Notes under the pieces: model-generated
What the model saw: only the letters and a program-made list of their open reading frames with translations
Told to the model about the DNA's origin: nothing
The model's database searches: none
Part shown: positions 15,801-24,132 of the stretch, piece by piece
Position numbering within the stretch: position 1 is the first letter of the stretch
How the letters are laid out: every line of letters starts with the position of its first letter
Translations under genes and position numbers: made by a program
NCBI RefSeq assembly: GCF_001667315.1
Contig: NZ_LZHT01000071.1
Coordinates: 1 to 34,355 of the forward strand
Source: Mycobacterium sp. 852002-10029_SCH5224772
Lineage (GTDB): Bacteria; Actinomycetota; Actinomycetes; Mycobacteriales; Mycobacteriaceae
Length of the DNA stretch: 34,355 bases
Direction: 5' to 3'

Positions 15801-16901
15801 GTGAGTGATGCATACGACCCAACGGCGAGCAGGTTCTCGGTCGACGACACTGCGGTGGTTCGAGTCCCGGTGCACCACGGCCCGATCAGCGACATGGACA
15901 TCAGCGGCGACGGGCGCCGGCTGCTCGTCACGAACTACGGCCGCAACACGGTATCGGTCATCGATGCCCACACCCTTCGGGTGTCGAGCACCCTCGCCGG
16001 CCTCAGCGAACCATCCACCGTCGCCATGAGCAGCGTGGACGCGAACTACGCCTACGTCGGCACCGCCACCGCCGCCTATGACGCCATCGAAGTGATCGAC
16101 GTCGTCACGAATTGGCGGATCGCCACGCATCGGCTCGAGCACAGCGTGAGTGACTTGGCAGTGAGCGCCGACGGGAAGTTCCTCTACGCCAGCCGAAATG
16201 GCGTTCGCGGCGCCGACGTGACCGTCCTGGACACCACCACCGGCGAACTCGAGGTGGTCGACCTGGCCACCGCGCCCGGTACGACCACCGCATGCGTGCG
16301 GGCCAGCGCCGACGGGCGCCGCCTCTACATCGGTGTGAACGGCCCGAACGGCGGCAGCCTCGCCGTCGTCGAAACCCGCACCCGCTCCGACGGTGGCCGT
16401 GTCGGTGGCCGCTCGCGCCTCGTCGGCACCATCGAGCTCGGTCTGCCCCTTCGCGATGTGGCGCTGAGCAACGACGGCGGCACTGCCTATGTGGCAAGTT
16501 GCGGCCCGGTGGTGGGCTCGGTGGTCGACGTCATCGACACCCGCGCCAACAAAATCGTCAAAACACACAAGATCAACGAGATCACCGGGCCGCTGGCGCG
16601 GATGACCCTCAGCCGCGACGGCGAGCGGGCCTACCTGGTCAGTGACGACCGCGTCACGGCCCTGGGCACCCGCACGCTGGACGTCATCGGCGAGGTCACG
16701 GTGAGCAACAACCCGTCCTGCGTGCTCGAAAGCCCGGACGGCAGCCACCTCTATGTCGCCGACTATTCCGGCGTGGTCACCGCGGCGCGGATCGCCTCGG
16801 GGTCGGGTTCGGCGCCGCACGGCGGCGTTGCGGATCACCCGGACGTGCCGGCCGACGGCTGGCAGTTCGATGTGCCGCAGTGGGAGCCGGCGCTGGCCTA
16901 G
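15801..16901 (+). CDS. Seven-bladed beta-propeller protein (Rv1057-like)
   Basis: A 366-residue protein made of repeating YVTN/WD-like blades. Each ends with a pattern such as SADGKFLYAS, SADGRRLYIG, SNDGGTAYVA, SRDGERAYLV or SPDGSHLYVA, followed by a V-x-D-x turn. It corresponds to M. tuberculosis Rv1057. I chose the GTG at VSDAYDP, which has AAAGGCGG about eight bases upstream; the frame remains open 29 codons further to a GTG, and a longer protein near 395 residues would match the M. tuberculosis length better, so the start is uncertain. No signal peptide is seen with either start. The role is unknown; in M. tuberculosis it responds to envelope stress through MprAB/SigE and TrcRS. Confidence 0.88.
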   Translation: MSDAYDPTASRFSVDDTAVVRVPVHHGPISDMDISGDGRRLLVTNYGRNTVSVIDAHTLRVSSTLAGLSEPSTVAMSSVDANYAYVGTATAAYDAIEVIDVVTNWRIATHRLEHSVSDLAVSADGKFLYASRNGVRGADVTVLDTTTGELEVVDLATAPGTTTACVRASADGRRLYIGVNGPNGGSLAVVETRTRSDGGRVGGRSRLVGTIELGLPLRDVALSNDGGTAYVASCGPVVGSVVDVIDTRANKIVKTHKINEITGPLARMTLSRDGERAYLVSDDRVTALGTRTLDVIGEVTVSNNPSCVLESPDGSHLYVADYSGVVTAARIASGSGSAPHGGVADHPDVPADGWQFDVPQWEPALA

Positions 16902-16937
16902 CCGGCGTCGTCGCGGAACGGCGCGGCGCGGCGCGCG

Positions 16938-17076
16938 GAGTGTGAATCCTCGGCCTTGAGTGTGAATCCTCGGCGGGGATTGTCGGCGTGTCGCCGCCCA
17001 GCGTTCACACTCAAATCCCAGTGCTCACACTCAACGGAAGTGGGCGCCGGAGACCGCCCAGGATGCACGCTCAACC
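16938..17076. repeat. Intergenic inverted/direct repeat cluster, copy 1
   Basis: Between the beta-propeller gene and fadD14, a 17-base unit GAGTGTGAATCCTCGGC occurs twice (16938-16954 and 16958-16974). Then comes TCGGCGTGTCGCCG (16983-16996), and then the same unit inverted: GTTCACACTC, GCTCACACTCAAC and a diverged GATGCACGCTCAAC. A second, diverged cluster with the identical 14-base core lies at 28911-29030. The rest of the 380-base intergenic region (17077-17283) shows no gene and presumably holds the fadD14 promoter. Confidence 0.75.
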
Positions 17077-17283
17077 GAAGAGTCGAAATCGTGCTGCTTC
17101 CAAAGCCCTGCCGGGCGAACGGGATCCACGCCGCCGGTCGTGGCCGCGGGTGATGTCTGTCACGATCGCCGAATTCGGGCTTAGGGTGGGAAGCGGTCGG
17201 CGGCGCCGCCGGCCCGAAATGCGGGCGCCGCATTTCACGGACTGGCACGGACGGTGCCGCGCGGAGAGTGAGGCGGTACATCA

Positions 17284-18915
17284 ATGGACGGCACGATGCA
17301 GGACTATCCGTTGACGATCACCGCGATCATGCGCCACGGTTGCGGCGTTCACGGGGACCGCACCGTTACCACCGCGACCGGCGACGGCTACCGCACCACG
17401 AGTTATCGGGAACTGGGCTGCCAGGCCGCCCAGCTGGCGAATGGATTGCGTCGGCTCGGGGTGACCGGTGACCAGCGGGTGGCGACGTTCATGTGGAACA
17501 ACGCCGAGCACCTGGCCGCCTACCTCGCGGTGCCCTCGATGGGCGCCGTTCTGCACACCCTCAACATCCGCCTGTTCCCCGAACAGATCGCCTATGTCGC
17601 CAACGAAGCCGAAGACCAGGTGGTGCTGGTCGACGCCTCGCTGATCGCAGTGCTGGGGCCGGTGCTGCCCAGCCTGAAGACCGTGCACACCGTGATCGCC
17701 GTCGGCGAGGGCGACACCGACCTGCTGCGGAAATCGGGCAAGACCGTGCTGGATTACGCCGACGTCATCGCCGGGCAGCCGGCCGACTTCGACTGGCCGC
17801 ACATCGACGAGAGCTCCGCGGCGGCGATGTGCTACACCAGCGGCACCACCGGCAACCCCAAAGGCGTGGTCTACAGCCATCGTTCGAGTTACCTGCACAC
17901 CATGGGCGCGTGTACCACCAACGGGATCGGCGTCGGGGCCACCGACAGCGTGCTGCCGATCGTGCCGATGTTTCACGCCAACGCCTGGGGACTGCCGTAT
18001 GCGGCGCTGATGGCCGGCGCCGACTTGGTGCTGCCGGATCGCCACCTCGACCCCCGGTCGCTGGTCGGCATGGTCGAAGACCTGCGGCCCACCGTGACCG
18101 GCGCGGTGCCCACGATCTGGAACGCCGTCCTGCACCACCTCGAGGACGACCCCGACCACGACATGTCGTCGCTGCGGCTGGTGGTCTGCGGCGGCTCGGC
18201 CGTCCCGGTATCGCTGATGCGGACCTTCGAGGAAAAGCACGACGTGCAGATCCGGCAGCTGTGGGGCATGACGGAGACGTCGCCGCTGGCGACCATGGCC
18301 TGGCCGCCGCCGGGAACCCCGGAGGACCAGCACTGGGCGTTCCGCGGGACACAGGGCCAACCGGTCTGCGGGGTGGAGATGCGCATCGTCGACGACGACG
18401 GCCAGGTGCTGCCCAACGACGGCGAGGCCGTCGGTGAGGTCGAGGTCCGCGGCCCGTGGATCGCCGGCTCCTACTATTTGGGGCGCGATGACTCGAAGTT
18501 CGACTCCGGCTGGCTGCGCACCGGCGACGTGGGCCGCATCGACAGCCGCGGTTATGTCACCCTGACCGACCGGGCCAAAGACGTCATCAAATCCGGTGGG
18601 GAATGGATCTCCTCGGTCGAGCTGGAAAATGCCCTGATCGGCCACCCCGATGTCGTCGAGGCCGCGGTCGTCGGCGTTCCCGACGAGCGTTGGGAGGAAC
18701 GCCCGCTCGCGGTGATCGTGGCCAAAGAGGGCGGGTCGGTCACCGCGGAGCAGCTGCGAACCTTCCTCGCGGACAAGGTCGTTCGATGGTGGCTGCCCGA
18801 GCGGTGGACGTTCGTCGACGAGATCCCGCGCACCAGCGTCGGCAAATACGACAAGAAAGCCATCCGGTCGCGATACGCCGACGAGGGCTACCAGGTGATC
18901 GAGGCGCGCGACTAG
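17284..18915 (+). CDS. fadD14: Fatty acyl-CoA/AMP ligase FadD14
   Basis: Adenylate-forming enzyme of 543 residues, the same length as M. tuberculosis FadD14. It activates a carboxylic (fatty) acid to acyl-AMP and probably to acyl-CoA. The P-loop YTSGTTGNPKGV is at 184-195, GMTE at 328-331, TGD at 413-415, the hinge DRAKDVIKSGGEW at 429-441, and catalytic Lys521 in TSVGKYDKK. The C-terminal domain is complete. A GAGG ribosome site precedes the ATG. The SRPBCC gene follows 37 bases later in the same direction. M. tuberculosis has Rv1059 between these two genes; here it is absent. Chain-length preference cannot be read from sequence. Confidence 0.95.
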   Translation: MDGTMQDYPLTITAIMRHGCGVHGDRTVTTATGDGYRTTSYRELGCQAAQLANGLRRLGVTGDQRVATFMWNNAEHLAAYLAVPSMGAVLHTLNIRLFPEQIAYVANEAEDQVVLVDASLIAVLGPVLPSLKTVHTVIAVGEGDTDLLRKSGKTVLDYADVIAGQPADFDWPHIDESSAAAMCYTSGTTGNPKGVVYSHRSSYLHTMGACTTNGIGVGATDSVLPIVPMFHANAWGLPYAALMAGADLVLPDRHLDPRSLVGMVEDLRPTVTGAVPTIWNAVLHHLEDDPDHDMSSLRLVVCGGSAVPVSLMRTFEEKHDVQIRQLWGMTETSPLATMAWPPPGTPEDQHWAFRGTQGQPVCGVEMRIVDDDGQVLPNDGEAVGEVEVRGPWIAGSYYLGRDDSKFDSGWLRTGDVGRIDSRGYVTLTDRAKDVIKSGGEWISSVELENALIGHPDVVEAAVVGVPDERWEERPLAVIVAKEGGSVTAEQLRTFLADKVVRWWLPERWTFVDEIPRTSVGKYDKKAIRSRYADEGYQVIEARD

Positions 18916-18952
18916 CGCCGAGCAGGCATACACGAGGGAAAGGCTTGAGGCA

Positions 18953-19426
18953 GTGACACATTCACTCGTCGTCGATCAATCCGTCGTCACGCCGGTCGCG
19001 GTACACGACGCGTTCGGCAGGACGCTGCCGCTGCCGCTGCCCACGCTTTTCAACCGCTGGTACGGCCCGTTCCCGCCGATCAGGGACGTGCGCGAGCAGA
19101 CGGGCGCCTGGGACGCGGCGGGTCAGACCCGCGTCGTGCACCTGGCCGGCGGCGCCACCATGCGCGAGGAACTCACCAGCGTCGACCCGCCCCGGTCGTT
19201 CGGCTACCGGCTCTGCGAGGTCACCGGCCCGATGACGGTGCTGGTCGATCACGTTGTGGGCGAATGGATTTTCACCCCGGCGGCGGGTGGCACCGAGATC
19301 ACCTGGCGCTGGGACATCCATCCGAAATCGCGGCGAACGGCCTGGGCGCTTCCGCTGTTGGGCAGGATGTGGAAGGGCTACGCGCGGCGGGCGCTGGCCA
19401 ACCTGTCGGCCTTGCTGACCGGCTGA
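18953..19426 (+). CDS. SRPBCC/polyketide cyclase-like protein (Rv1060-like)
   Basis: A 157-residue protein, the same length as M. tuberculosis Rv1060. It shows the START/SRPBCC pattern: an N-terminal strand, REQTGAWDAAGQTRVVHLAGG, EELTSVDPPRSFGYRLCEVTGP, GEWIFTPAAGGTEITWRWDI, and a long C-terminal helix (WKGYARRALANLSALL). Such folds bind a hydrophobic ligand in a cavity; no ligand is known. The GTG start has AGGGAAAGG about nine bases upstream. It sits between fadD14 and a glutamine amidotransferase-like gene, all on the plus strand. Confidence 0.85.
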   Translation: MTHSLVVDQSVVTPVAVHDAFGRTLPLPLPTLFNRWYGPFPPIRDVREQTGAWDAAGQTRVVHLAGGATMREELTSVDPPRSFGYRLCEVTGPMTVLVDHVVGEWIFTPAAGGTEITWRWDIHPKSRRTAWALPLLGRMWKGYARRALANLSALLTG

Positions 19427-19453
19427 GACCGCGGACCATTACGGTCTGAAGGC

Positions 19454-20344
19454 ATGTGCCGACTCTTTGGCCTGCACGCCGGGACGCACGCGTGCACGGC
19501 AACCTTTTGGCTGCTGGACGCGCCGGACAGCCTGTCCGAACAGAGCCGGAGGAACCCGGACGGCACCGGGCTGGGCCTCTTCGACGAGCACGCACTGCCC
19601 CACCTCTACAAGGAGCCGATAGCGGCCTGGCAGGACGCCGCATTCGCGACCGAGGCGCATCGGATGACCGGCACCACCGTCATCGCCCATGTCCGCTACG
19701 CGACCACCGGATCGCTCGACATCCGCAACACCCACCCGTTCCTGCAGGACGGCCGGATCTTCGCGCACAACGGCGTCCTCGAAGGGCTGGACATCATCGA
19801 CGCGCGGCTGCGTGAGGTCGGCACCGACGACCTGGTATTGGGCGACACCGACTCCGAGCGGGTGTTCGCGTTGATCACCGGCTCGATCCGGGCCCGCGAC
19901 GGCGACATCACCGCGGGCCTCGTCGACGCCATGCGATGGCTGGCCGAGCACGTTCCGATCTACGCGGTCAACGTGCTGCTGAGCACCGCCACCGACATGT
20001 GGGCGCTGCGTTACCCGCAGACCCACGAGCTCTACATCCTGGATCGATCCGACGGTGCGGCGTCCCAGGATCCCGAATTCGACTTGCACACCATACGAAT
20101 TCACGCGCGCTCGGAGCACCTGTGCGCGCGCTCGTCGGTGGTGTTCGCCACCGAACGCATGGACGGCGACCCGCGATGGCGCCTTCTCGAGCCGGGGGAG
20201 CTCATCCACGTCGACGCCAGGCTGCGCGTCACCCGCAGCCTGGTGCTGCCCGACCCGCCCAAGCATCCGCTGCGCCGCGAGGACCTGAGCGCGCCGGTGC
20301 AGGACTCGCAACACGCGCTGCCGAGCACCCGGCGGCCGGTCTGA
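19454..20344 (+). CDS. Class II glutamine amidotransferase-like protein (Rv1061-like)
   Basis: A 296-residue Ntn-hydrolase of the class II glutamine amidotransferase group. The protein starts Met-Cys, so Cys2 becomes the N-terminal nucleophile (MCRLFGLH). Typical glutaminase motifs follow: HVRYATTGSLDIRNTHPF and DGRIFAHNGVLEG. There is no synthetase domain, as in EgtC-like stand-alone amidotransferases. The acceptor is unknown. TACGGT lies eight bases before the ATG and GAAGG two bases before it, so the RNA might be leaderless. It is followed six bases later by a patatin-like gene on the same strand. Confidence 0.9.
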   Translation: MCRLFGLHAGTHACTATFWLLDAPDSLSEQSRRNPDGTGLGLFDEHALPHLYKEPIAAWQDAAFATEAHRMTGTTVIAHVRYATTGSLDIRNTHPFLQDGRIFAHNGVLEGLDIIDARLREVGTDDLVLGDTDSERVFALITGSIRARDGDITAGLVDAMRWLAEHVPIYAVNVLLSTATDMWALRYPQTHELYILDRSDGAASQDPEFDLHTIRIHARSEHLCARSSVVFATERMDGDPRWRLLEPGELIHVDARLRVTRSLVLPDPPKHPLRREDLSAPVQDSQHALPSTRRPV

Positions 20345-20350
20345 GCTCGT

Positions 20351-21238
20351 TTGGCAGAGTTGGTGAGCGTGACAAACAAACGCGCCCTGGTGCTGGCCGG
20401 TGGAGGGATCGCGGGAATCGCCTGGGAGACAGGTGTTCTGCGTGGCATCGCCGACGAATCGCCGGCGGCGGCCCGGGTGTTGATCGAGTCGGATGTGCTG
20501 GTCGGGACGTCGGCGGGCTCGGCGGTCGCCGCGCAGCTCGGCAGCGGCCACACGCTCGAGGAGCTGTTCGACCGGCAGGTCGCCGAGTCATCCGCCGAAA
20601 TCGATTCCGGGGTCGACGTCGACGCCATCACCGAACTGTTCCTGACGTCGTTGGCCGCCCCGTACGAGGAACCGCTGGACAAGACCCGCCAACAAATGCA
20701 GCGGATCGGGGCCGTGGCGCTGGCCACCCAAACCGTTCCCGCGCCGGTGCGCCGTCGGGTGATCGCGCAGCGGCTGCCGTCGCACGACTGGCCCGACCGG
20801 ACGTTGCGGCTCACCGCCATCGACGTCGCCACCGGCGAACTGACCGTCTTCGACCGCGAGTCCGGTGTCGACCTCGTCGATGCGGTCGCGGCCAGCTGCG
20901 CGGTGCCCGGGGCGTGGCCGCCGGTGCCGATCGCGGGCCGGCACTACATGGACGGCGGGGTGGCCAGCTCGGTCAACCTGGTGGTGGCCGCCGACTGTGA
21001 TGCGGCGGTGGTGCTGGTGCCCTCGGGCGTCGACGCGCCGTCGCCCTTCGGCGCCGGGCCGGCCGCGGAGATCTCCTCATTCGCCGGCGCCGCCCTCGCG
21101 GTCTTCGTCGACGGCGATTCGCTGAGCGCCTTCGGGCCCAACCCATTGGATCCGGGCTGCCGCATCCCCGCGGCCCTGGCCGGGCGCGTGCAGGGCCGCC
21201 GCGAAGCCACGGCCGTCGCCCGGTTCCTGGGGTTATGA
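20351..21238 (+). CDS. Patatin-like phospholipase (Rv1062-like)
   Basis: A 295-residue patatin-family hydrolase. The oxyanion motif LAGGGIAGIAWETG is near the start, the nucleophile elbow GTSAG at 52-56 has Ser54, and the dyad aspartate is Asp201 in YMDGG. Such enzymes cleave acyl esters of phospholipids or other lipids. No signal peptide is seen. The start is uncertain: the TTG used here could be replaced by GTG codons at 20363 or 20369, the latter giving a length (289) near that of M. tuberculosis Rv1062. It is six bases after the amidotransferase gene and converges on a second patatin-like gene 25 bases away. Confidence 0.9.
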   Translation: MAELVSVTNKRALVLAGGGIAGIAWETGVLRGIADESPAAARVLIESDVLVGTSAGSAVAAQLGSGHTLEELFDRQVAESSAEIDSGVDVDAITELFLTSLAAPYEEPLDKTRQQMQRIGAVALATQTVPAPVRRRVIAQRLPSHDWPDRTLRLTAIDVATGELTVFDRESGVDLVDAVAASCAVPGAWPPVPIAGRHYMDGGVASSVNLVVAADCDAAVVLVPSGVDAPSPFGAGPAAEISSFAGAALAVFVDGDSLSAFGPNPLDPGCRIPAALAGRVQGRREATAVARFLGL

Positions 21239-21263
21239 CGGGTTCGCTTGTCGCACAAGTTGT

Positions 21264-22322
21264 TTAGCGGTCGATCGCGGGCGGTGCGGCATCGTCGCGC
21301 CCGGCTTCCAACGAGTCCAGAGCGTCGTCTGCGAGCGCGCGCCCGGCGGCGATCACCTCCACCGCCCGGTGAAACTCCAGGGCCCGGCACGTCGAACGCG
21401 GAACCTCGATGAGCACGTCGGGCGGGTAGACCGCCAGGGTGTGGCGGGCCAGCGCGGCCTGGGCGATGTCGATCGTCCGGTTCATCACCTCGAAACTGCC
21501 CAACTTCGGCACGTCGGACAGCTCACCGGCATCAGCGTCGGCCGCGGGCAGCTGCTCGTCGGGACTGTCCGACCAGTCGTCCGACTCGCCGCCAGGGCCG
21601 CCCAGCCTGCTCAGCACCGCGCGGGCGGTCGGCCGATCGAGCAGCGAGCGGGCGGCGGCCGTGTCGAGCAGCGCGGAGGTACTGCGCACCATGCGGGTCA
21701 ACCACTCGACGGTGGCGCCCGGCTCGGCCGCGCGGTTGGTGATCGCCTCGCTGCCGGACAGGCCCACCGCGATGGTCAGGTCGGCGTTGACGGCCGAGAG
21801 CGGGGCCATCGGCAGCGGATCCAGGATGCCGCCGTCGGCCAGGAGCCGCCCGTCGACCGCGTGCGGCGCGATCACGCCCGGGATGGCGATCGACGCCCGG
21901 ATGGCCTCGTCGAGGGGGCCGCGCTGAAACCACACCGACTTGCCCGCCAACAGGTCGGTCGCCACCGCGGTGTAGGGGATGCGCAGTTCTTCGATGGCGA
22001 CCGGGCCCAGGATGTCGCGCACCGCGTCCAGAATCTTGCCGGCCCGCATTACGCCCGCCGCGCTGATGGACGGGTCCAGCAGCCGCAGAATCGTGCGCTG
22101 GGTCAGGGACTTCGCCCACTCGGAGAACTCGTCGAGTCGTCCTGCCGCGTGGAGGCCGCCGACCAGCGCGCCCATCGACGAGCCGGAGACGCCGACGATG
22201 TCATAGCCGCGCGCTCGCAGCGCCTCGATCACCCCGACGTGGGCGTAGCCGCGGGCGCCACCGCTGCCGAGCGCGAGTGCCACCCGAGTCGGTGCCGATC
22301 GACGCGGAAGTTCGTCAGGCAC
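21264..22322 (-). CDS. Patatin-like phospholipase, RssA/NTE type (Rv1063c-like)
   Basis: A 352-residue patatin-family protein of the bacterial RssA/NTE type. GSGGARGYAHVGV (19-31) forms the oxyanion hole, GSSMG (47-51) carries Ser49, and ADGG gives Asp163. The C-terminal about 130 residues (ETLTRMVRST and on) have a helical region with an acidic low-complexity segment DEQLPAADADAGEL. No signal peptide or membrane segment. It is likely a cytosolic serine lipase or phospholipase; the substrate is unknown. It converges with the plus-strand patatin gene, leaving 25 bases in between, an unusual pairing of two related hydrolases that is kept in M. tuberculosis (Rv1062/Rv1063c). Confidence 0.92.
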   Translation of the reverse strand: MPDELPRRSAPTRVALALGSGGARGYAHVGVIEALRARGYDIVGVSGSSMGALVGGLHAAGRLDEFSEWAKSLTQRTILRLLDPSISAAGVMRAGKILDAVRDILGPVAIEELRIPYTAVATDLLAGKSVWFQRGPLDEAIRASIAIPGVIAPHAVDGRLLADGGILDPLPMAPLSAVNADLTIAVGLSGSEAITNRAAEPGATVEWLTRMVRSTSALLDTAAARSLLDRPTARAVLSRLGGPGGESDDWSDSPDEQLPAADADAGELSDVPKLGSFEVMNRTIDIAQAALARHTLAVYPPDVLIEVPRSTCRALEFHRAVEVIAAGRALADDALDSLEAGRDDAAPPAIDR

Positions 22323-22441
22323 CCCTCCATTTTGCGCGGCGCGGGGCCGGCCGGGTGGTCGGAGCCCCTTCGAGGGGCCGCGGGGGACTTTTTTCAGCCG
22401 TGATTGTAATTAACCCGCGGGCAGGGGACCCGCGCGCGGCG

Positions 22442-22897
22442 CTACCCGCATTCGTCGTTGGCGGCCGCCCTTGCGGCGACGATCACGGCCGCCTGCCGCG
22501 CCGGGGTCAACGCCGACCAGGGGGCGTTCCAGCTGCCCGCGGTGCCCGCCGGCGACGCCTGAACCATCGCCAAATAGGGCTCGAGTAGCGACGCACCGGT
22601 CTTGGGCTGGCCGTCCATCCACACTTTTGCGGCGTGACAGGCCTGGTAATACTCCTCCTCGGTCGAGTGCGCCGGGACATCGACCCTGGTCGTCACGCCG
22701 CCGGGGGAGAGCCCGACGGCGCCCGCCGGCAGCGAACCCGGGCCACCGGGGATGCGCGATTGCCGTGCCGACGAGGACGCGGGCGCCCCGGTGTGCTCGC
22801 CGTGCGAGCAGCCGGTGACCGCCATCAGGACGCTGATCACAGCGGCCGCGGCAACCACCGCGCTCCGCCGCCGGGGTCGACCGCCGCACCAGCGCAC
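22442..22897 (-). CDS. lpqV: Putative lipoprotein LpqV
   Basis: A 151-residue lipoprotein precursor. It has a positively charged start (RWCGGRPRRRS), a hydrophobic segment (AVVAAAAVISVLMAVT), and a lipobox MAVTGC with the lipidated Cys near residue 30, followed by a Ser/Gly/Pro-rich linker. The mature part contains two further Cys (ACHAAK and the last NDECG), possibly a disulfide. The function is unknown. The GTG start has TACATT six bases upstream and no ribosome site, so the message is probably leaderless. It is transcribed divergently from the short Cys-rich upstream ORF and the dioxygenase gene. Confidence 0.92.
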   Translation of the reverse strand: MRWCGGRPRRRSAVVAAAAVISVLMAVTGCSHGEHTGAPASSSARQSRIPGGPGSLPAGAVGLSPGGVTTRVDVPAHSTEEEYYQACHAAKVWMDGQPKTGASLLEPYLAMVQASPAGTAGSWNAPWSALTPARQAAVIVAARAAANDECG

Positions 22898-22903
22898 GGT
22901 CTC

Positions 22904-22909
22904 AATGTA
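22904..22909 (-). promoter_or_regulatory. Candidate -10 box for leaderless lpqV
   Basis: Read on the minus strand this is TACATT, matching TANNNT, six bases before the lpqV GTG, so the transcript could start at the initiation codon. Only about 28 bases separate the two divergent start codons, so the lpqV promoter and that of the Cys-rich ORF must overlap. Confidence 0.45.
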
Positions 22910-22925
22910 TGCAACACTGGCGGCC

Positions 22926-22967
22926 GTGATGGAGCGCTTCGGATTTTGTGAGTGTTGTCGGCCGTAA
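22926..22967 (+). CDS. Cysteine-rich short upstream ORF (putative cysteine-responsive attenuator)
   Basis: Thirteen codons from GTG, or 12 from the next ATG, read (V)MERFGFCECCRP and stop at TAA 46 bases before the dioxygenase ATG. Three of the last six codons are TGT (Cys), in the order Cys-Glu-Cys-Cys. There is no ribosome site, and an AACACT box (a partial match to TANNNT) lies seven bases before the GTG, so a leaderless start is plausible. In mycobacteria, leaderless short ORFs with runs of cysteine codons are known to act as cysteine-responsive attenuators of downstream sulfur genes. The downstream genes here encode a cysteine dioxygenase-like protein and a rhodanese, which fits that role well. 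Function inferred, not shown. Confidence 0.65.
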   Translation: MMERFGFCECCRP

Positions 22968-23013
22968 CACGCCGCCGCCTGTCCGATCCGTTTTCGCTCT
23001 GGAGTTCTCCCCC

Positions 23014-23619
23014 ATGTCTTTGTCCCTTGCCGGGGCTGCGCCCGTCACCCCTGCGATTGCCCCGCGCCCCCGCATCGTGTCGTCCCCGTCCGCGGGTCCG
23101 ACCCGGCTGCGGGTGCCAGACCTGATGCACGCGACCGACCAGGCCGCCGACGATGTGCTCAGCGGGCGCTGCGACCATCTGCTGCCCGAGGGCGGCATCC
23201 CCGAGTCGCAGCGCTGGTTCACCCGCATCCACGGCGACGAGGAACTCGACATCTGGCTGATCAGCTGGGTGCCCGGCCACCCGACCGAGTTGCACGACCA
23301 TGGCGGGTCGCTGGGCGCGTTGACCGTCGTATCCGGCTCGCTCAACGAATACCGTTGGGGCGGCAGGGCTTTGCGGCGCCGCCGGCTGGACGCCGGCGAT
23401 CAGGCGGGCTTCCCGCTGGGCTGGGTGCACGACGTGGTCTGGGCGCCCCGACCCGTGTCGGTGCCGGTCCCGGGGTTGCCCGGCCCAGCACAGCCGACCC
23501 TGAGTGTGCACGCCTACTCGCCGCCCCTGAGCGCGATGTCGTACTACGACATCACCGACCGCAAGACGCTGCGCCGGCAGCGCACCGAACTGACCGACCA
23601 GCCGGAAGGATCGCCGTGA
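23014..23619 (+). CDS. Cysteine dioxygenase-like cupin (Rv1065-like)
   Basis: A 201-residue cupin of the cysteine (thiol) dioxygenase type, which would oxidise cysteine or a related thiol to the sulfinic acid with non-haem iron. Iron ligands are His94 and His96 in ELHDHGGSLGA and His139 in LGWVHDVVW. Gly101 sits where animal enzymes have the crosslinking Cys, as in bacterial enzymes. The C-terminal HAYSPPLSAMSYYD is also typical. The ATG at MSLSLAG has GGAG about 10 bases upstream; the frame remains open 22 codons further. The rhodanese gene overlaps its stop. A Cys-rich short ORF precedes it and may regulate it. Confidence 0.88.
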   Translation: MSLSLAGAAPVTPAIAPRPRIVSSPSAGPTRLRVPDLMHATDQAADDVLSGRCDHLLPEGGIPESQRWFTRIHGDEELDIWLISWVPGHPTELHDHGGSLGALTVVSGSLNEYRWGGRALRRRRLDAGDQAGFPLGWVHDVVWAPRPVSVPVPGLPGPAQPTLSVHAYSPPLSAMSYYDITDRKTLRRQRTELTDQPEGSP

Positions 23620-24047
23620 GCCGCATCGACGTCGTTTTGAGGTCGGCCCGGCGGCGGTATCGCCGTTTGCCCGCCGCCGAAGTGCCCGACGCGCTGCGGC
23701 GCGGCGCCGTGCTCGTCGACATCCGGCCCCAGGCCCAGCGGTCCCGCGAGGGCGAGGTGCCCGGTGCGCTGGTGATCGAACGCAATGTTTTGGAATGGCG
23801 CTGCGACCCCACCAGCGAGGCCAAGCTGCCCGAGGCCGTCGGCGACGACGTCGAATGGGTGATCGTGTGTTCGGAGGGCTACACGTCCAGCCTGGCGGCG
23901 GCCGCGCTGCTGGACATCGGCCTGCACCGCGCCACCGACGTCATCGGCGGCTATCACGCGTTGGCGGGCGCCGGCGTGCTCACCCGGCTGGCCGGCGATT
24001 CGACCGGCGCCCCGCTGGTAGACGCGGGTGCCGCCGCACGCCGCTGA
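23616..24047 (+). CDS. Rhodanese-like sulfurtransferase (Rv1066-like)
   Basis: A 143-residue single-domain rhodanese. The early VDIRPQAQRSREGEVPGAL is the typical CH2A-like segment, and the active-site loop is VCSEGYTSSLAAA with Cys85 as the persulfide-carrying residue. It should transfer sulfane sulfur, for example between thiosulfate or persulfides and a thiol acceptor. The GTG start overlaps the dioxygenase stop (GTGA) and has GGAAGGA seven bases upstream, so the two genes are translationally coupled. Together they suggest cysteine or persulfide catabolism. In M. tuberculosis two PE_PGRS genes follow; here only 85 bases separate it from the convergent hydrolase gene. Confidence 0.9.
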   Translation: MSRIDVVLRSARRRYRRLPAAEVPDALRRGAVLVDIRPQAQRSREGEVPGALVIERNVLEWRCDPTSEAKLPEAVGDDVEWVIVCSEGYTSSLAAAALLDIGLHRATDVIGGYHALAGAGVLTRLAGDSTGAPLVDAGAAARR

Positions 24048-24132
24048 TGCGTACCTAGGCCCTACGTTCGACGCAGCCCTGCCGGCCTCACAACGCCAAA
24101 CCACACCGGTTCCGCATTTCTTGCTCGGGACG

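Noticed and set aside
22364..22394. Hairpin GCCCCT-TCG-AGGGGC followed by a run of T.
   Set aside because: The T-run is about ten bases away from the hairpin and on the strand that has no gene ending there, so it is not a convincing terminator.
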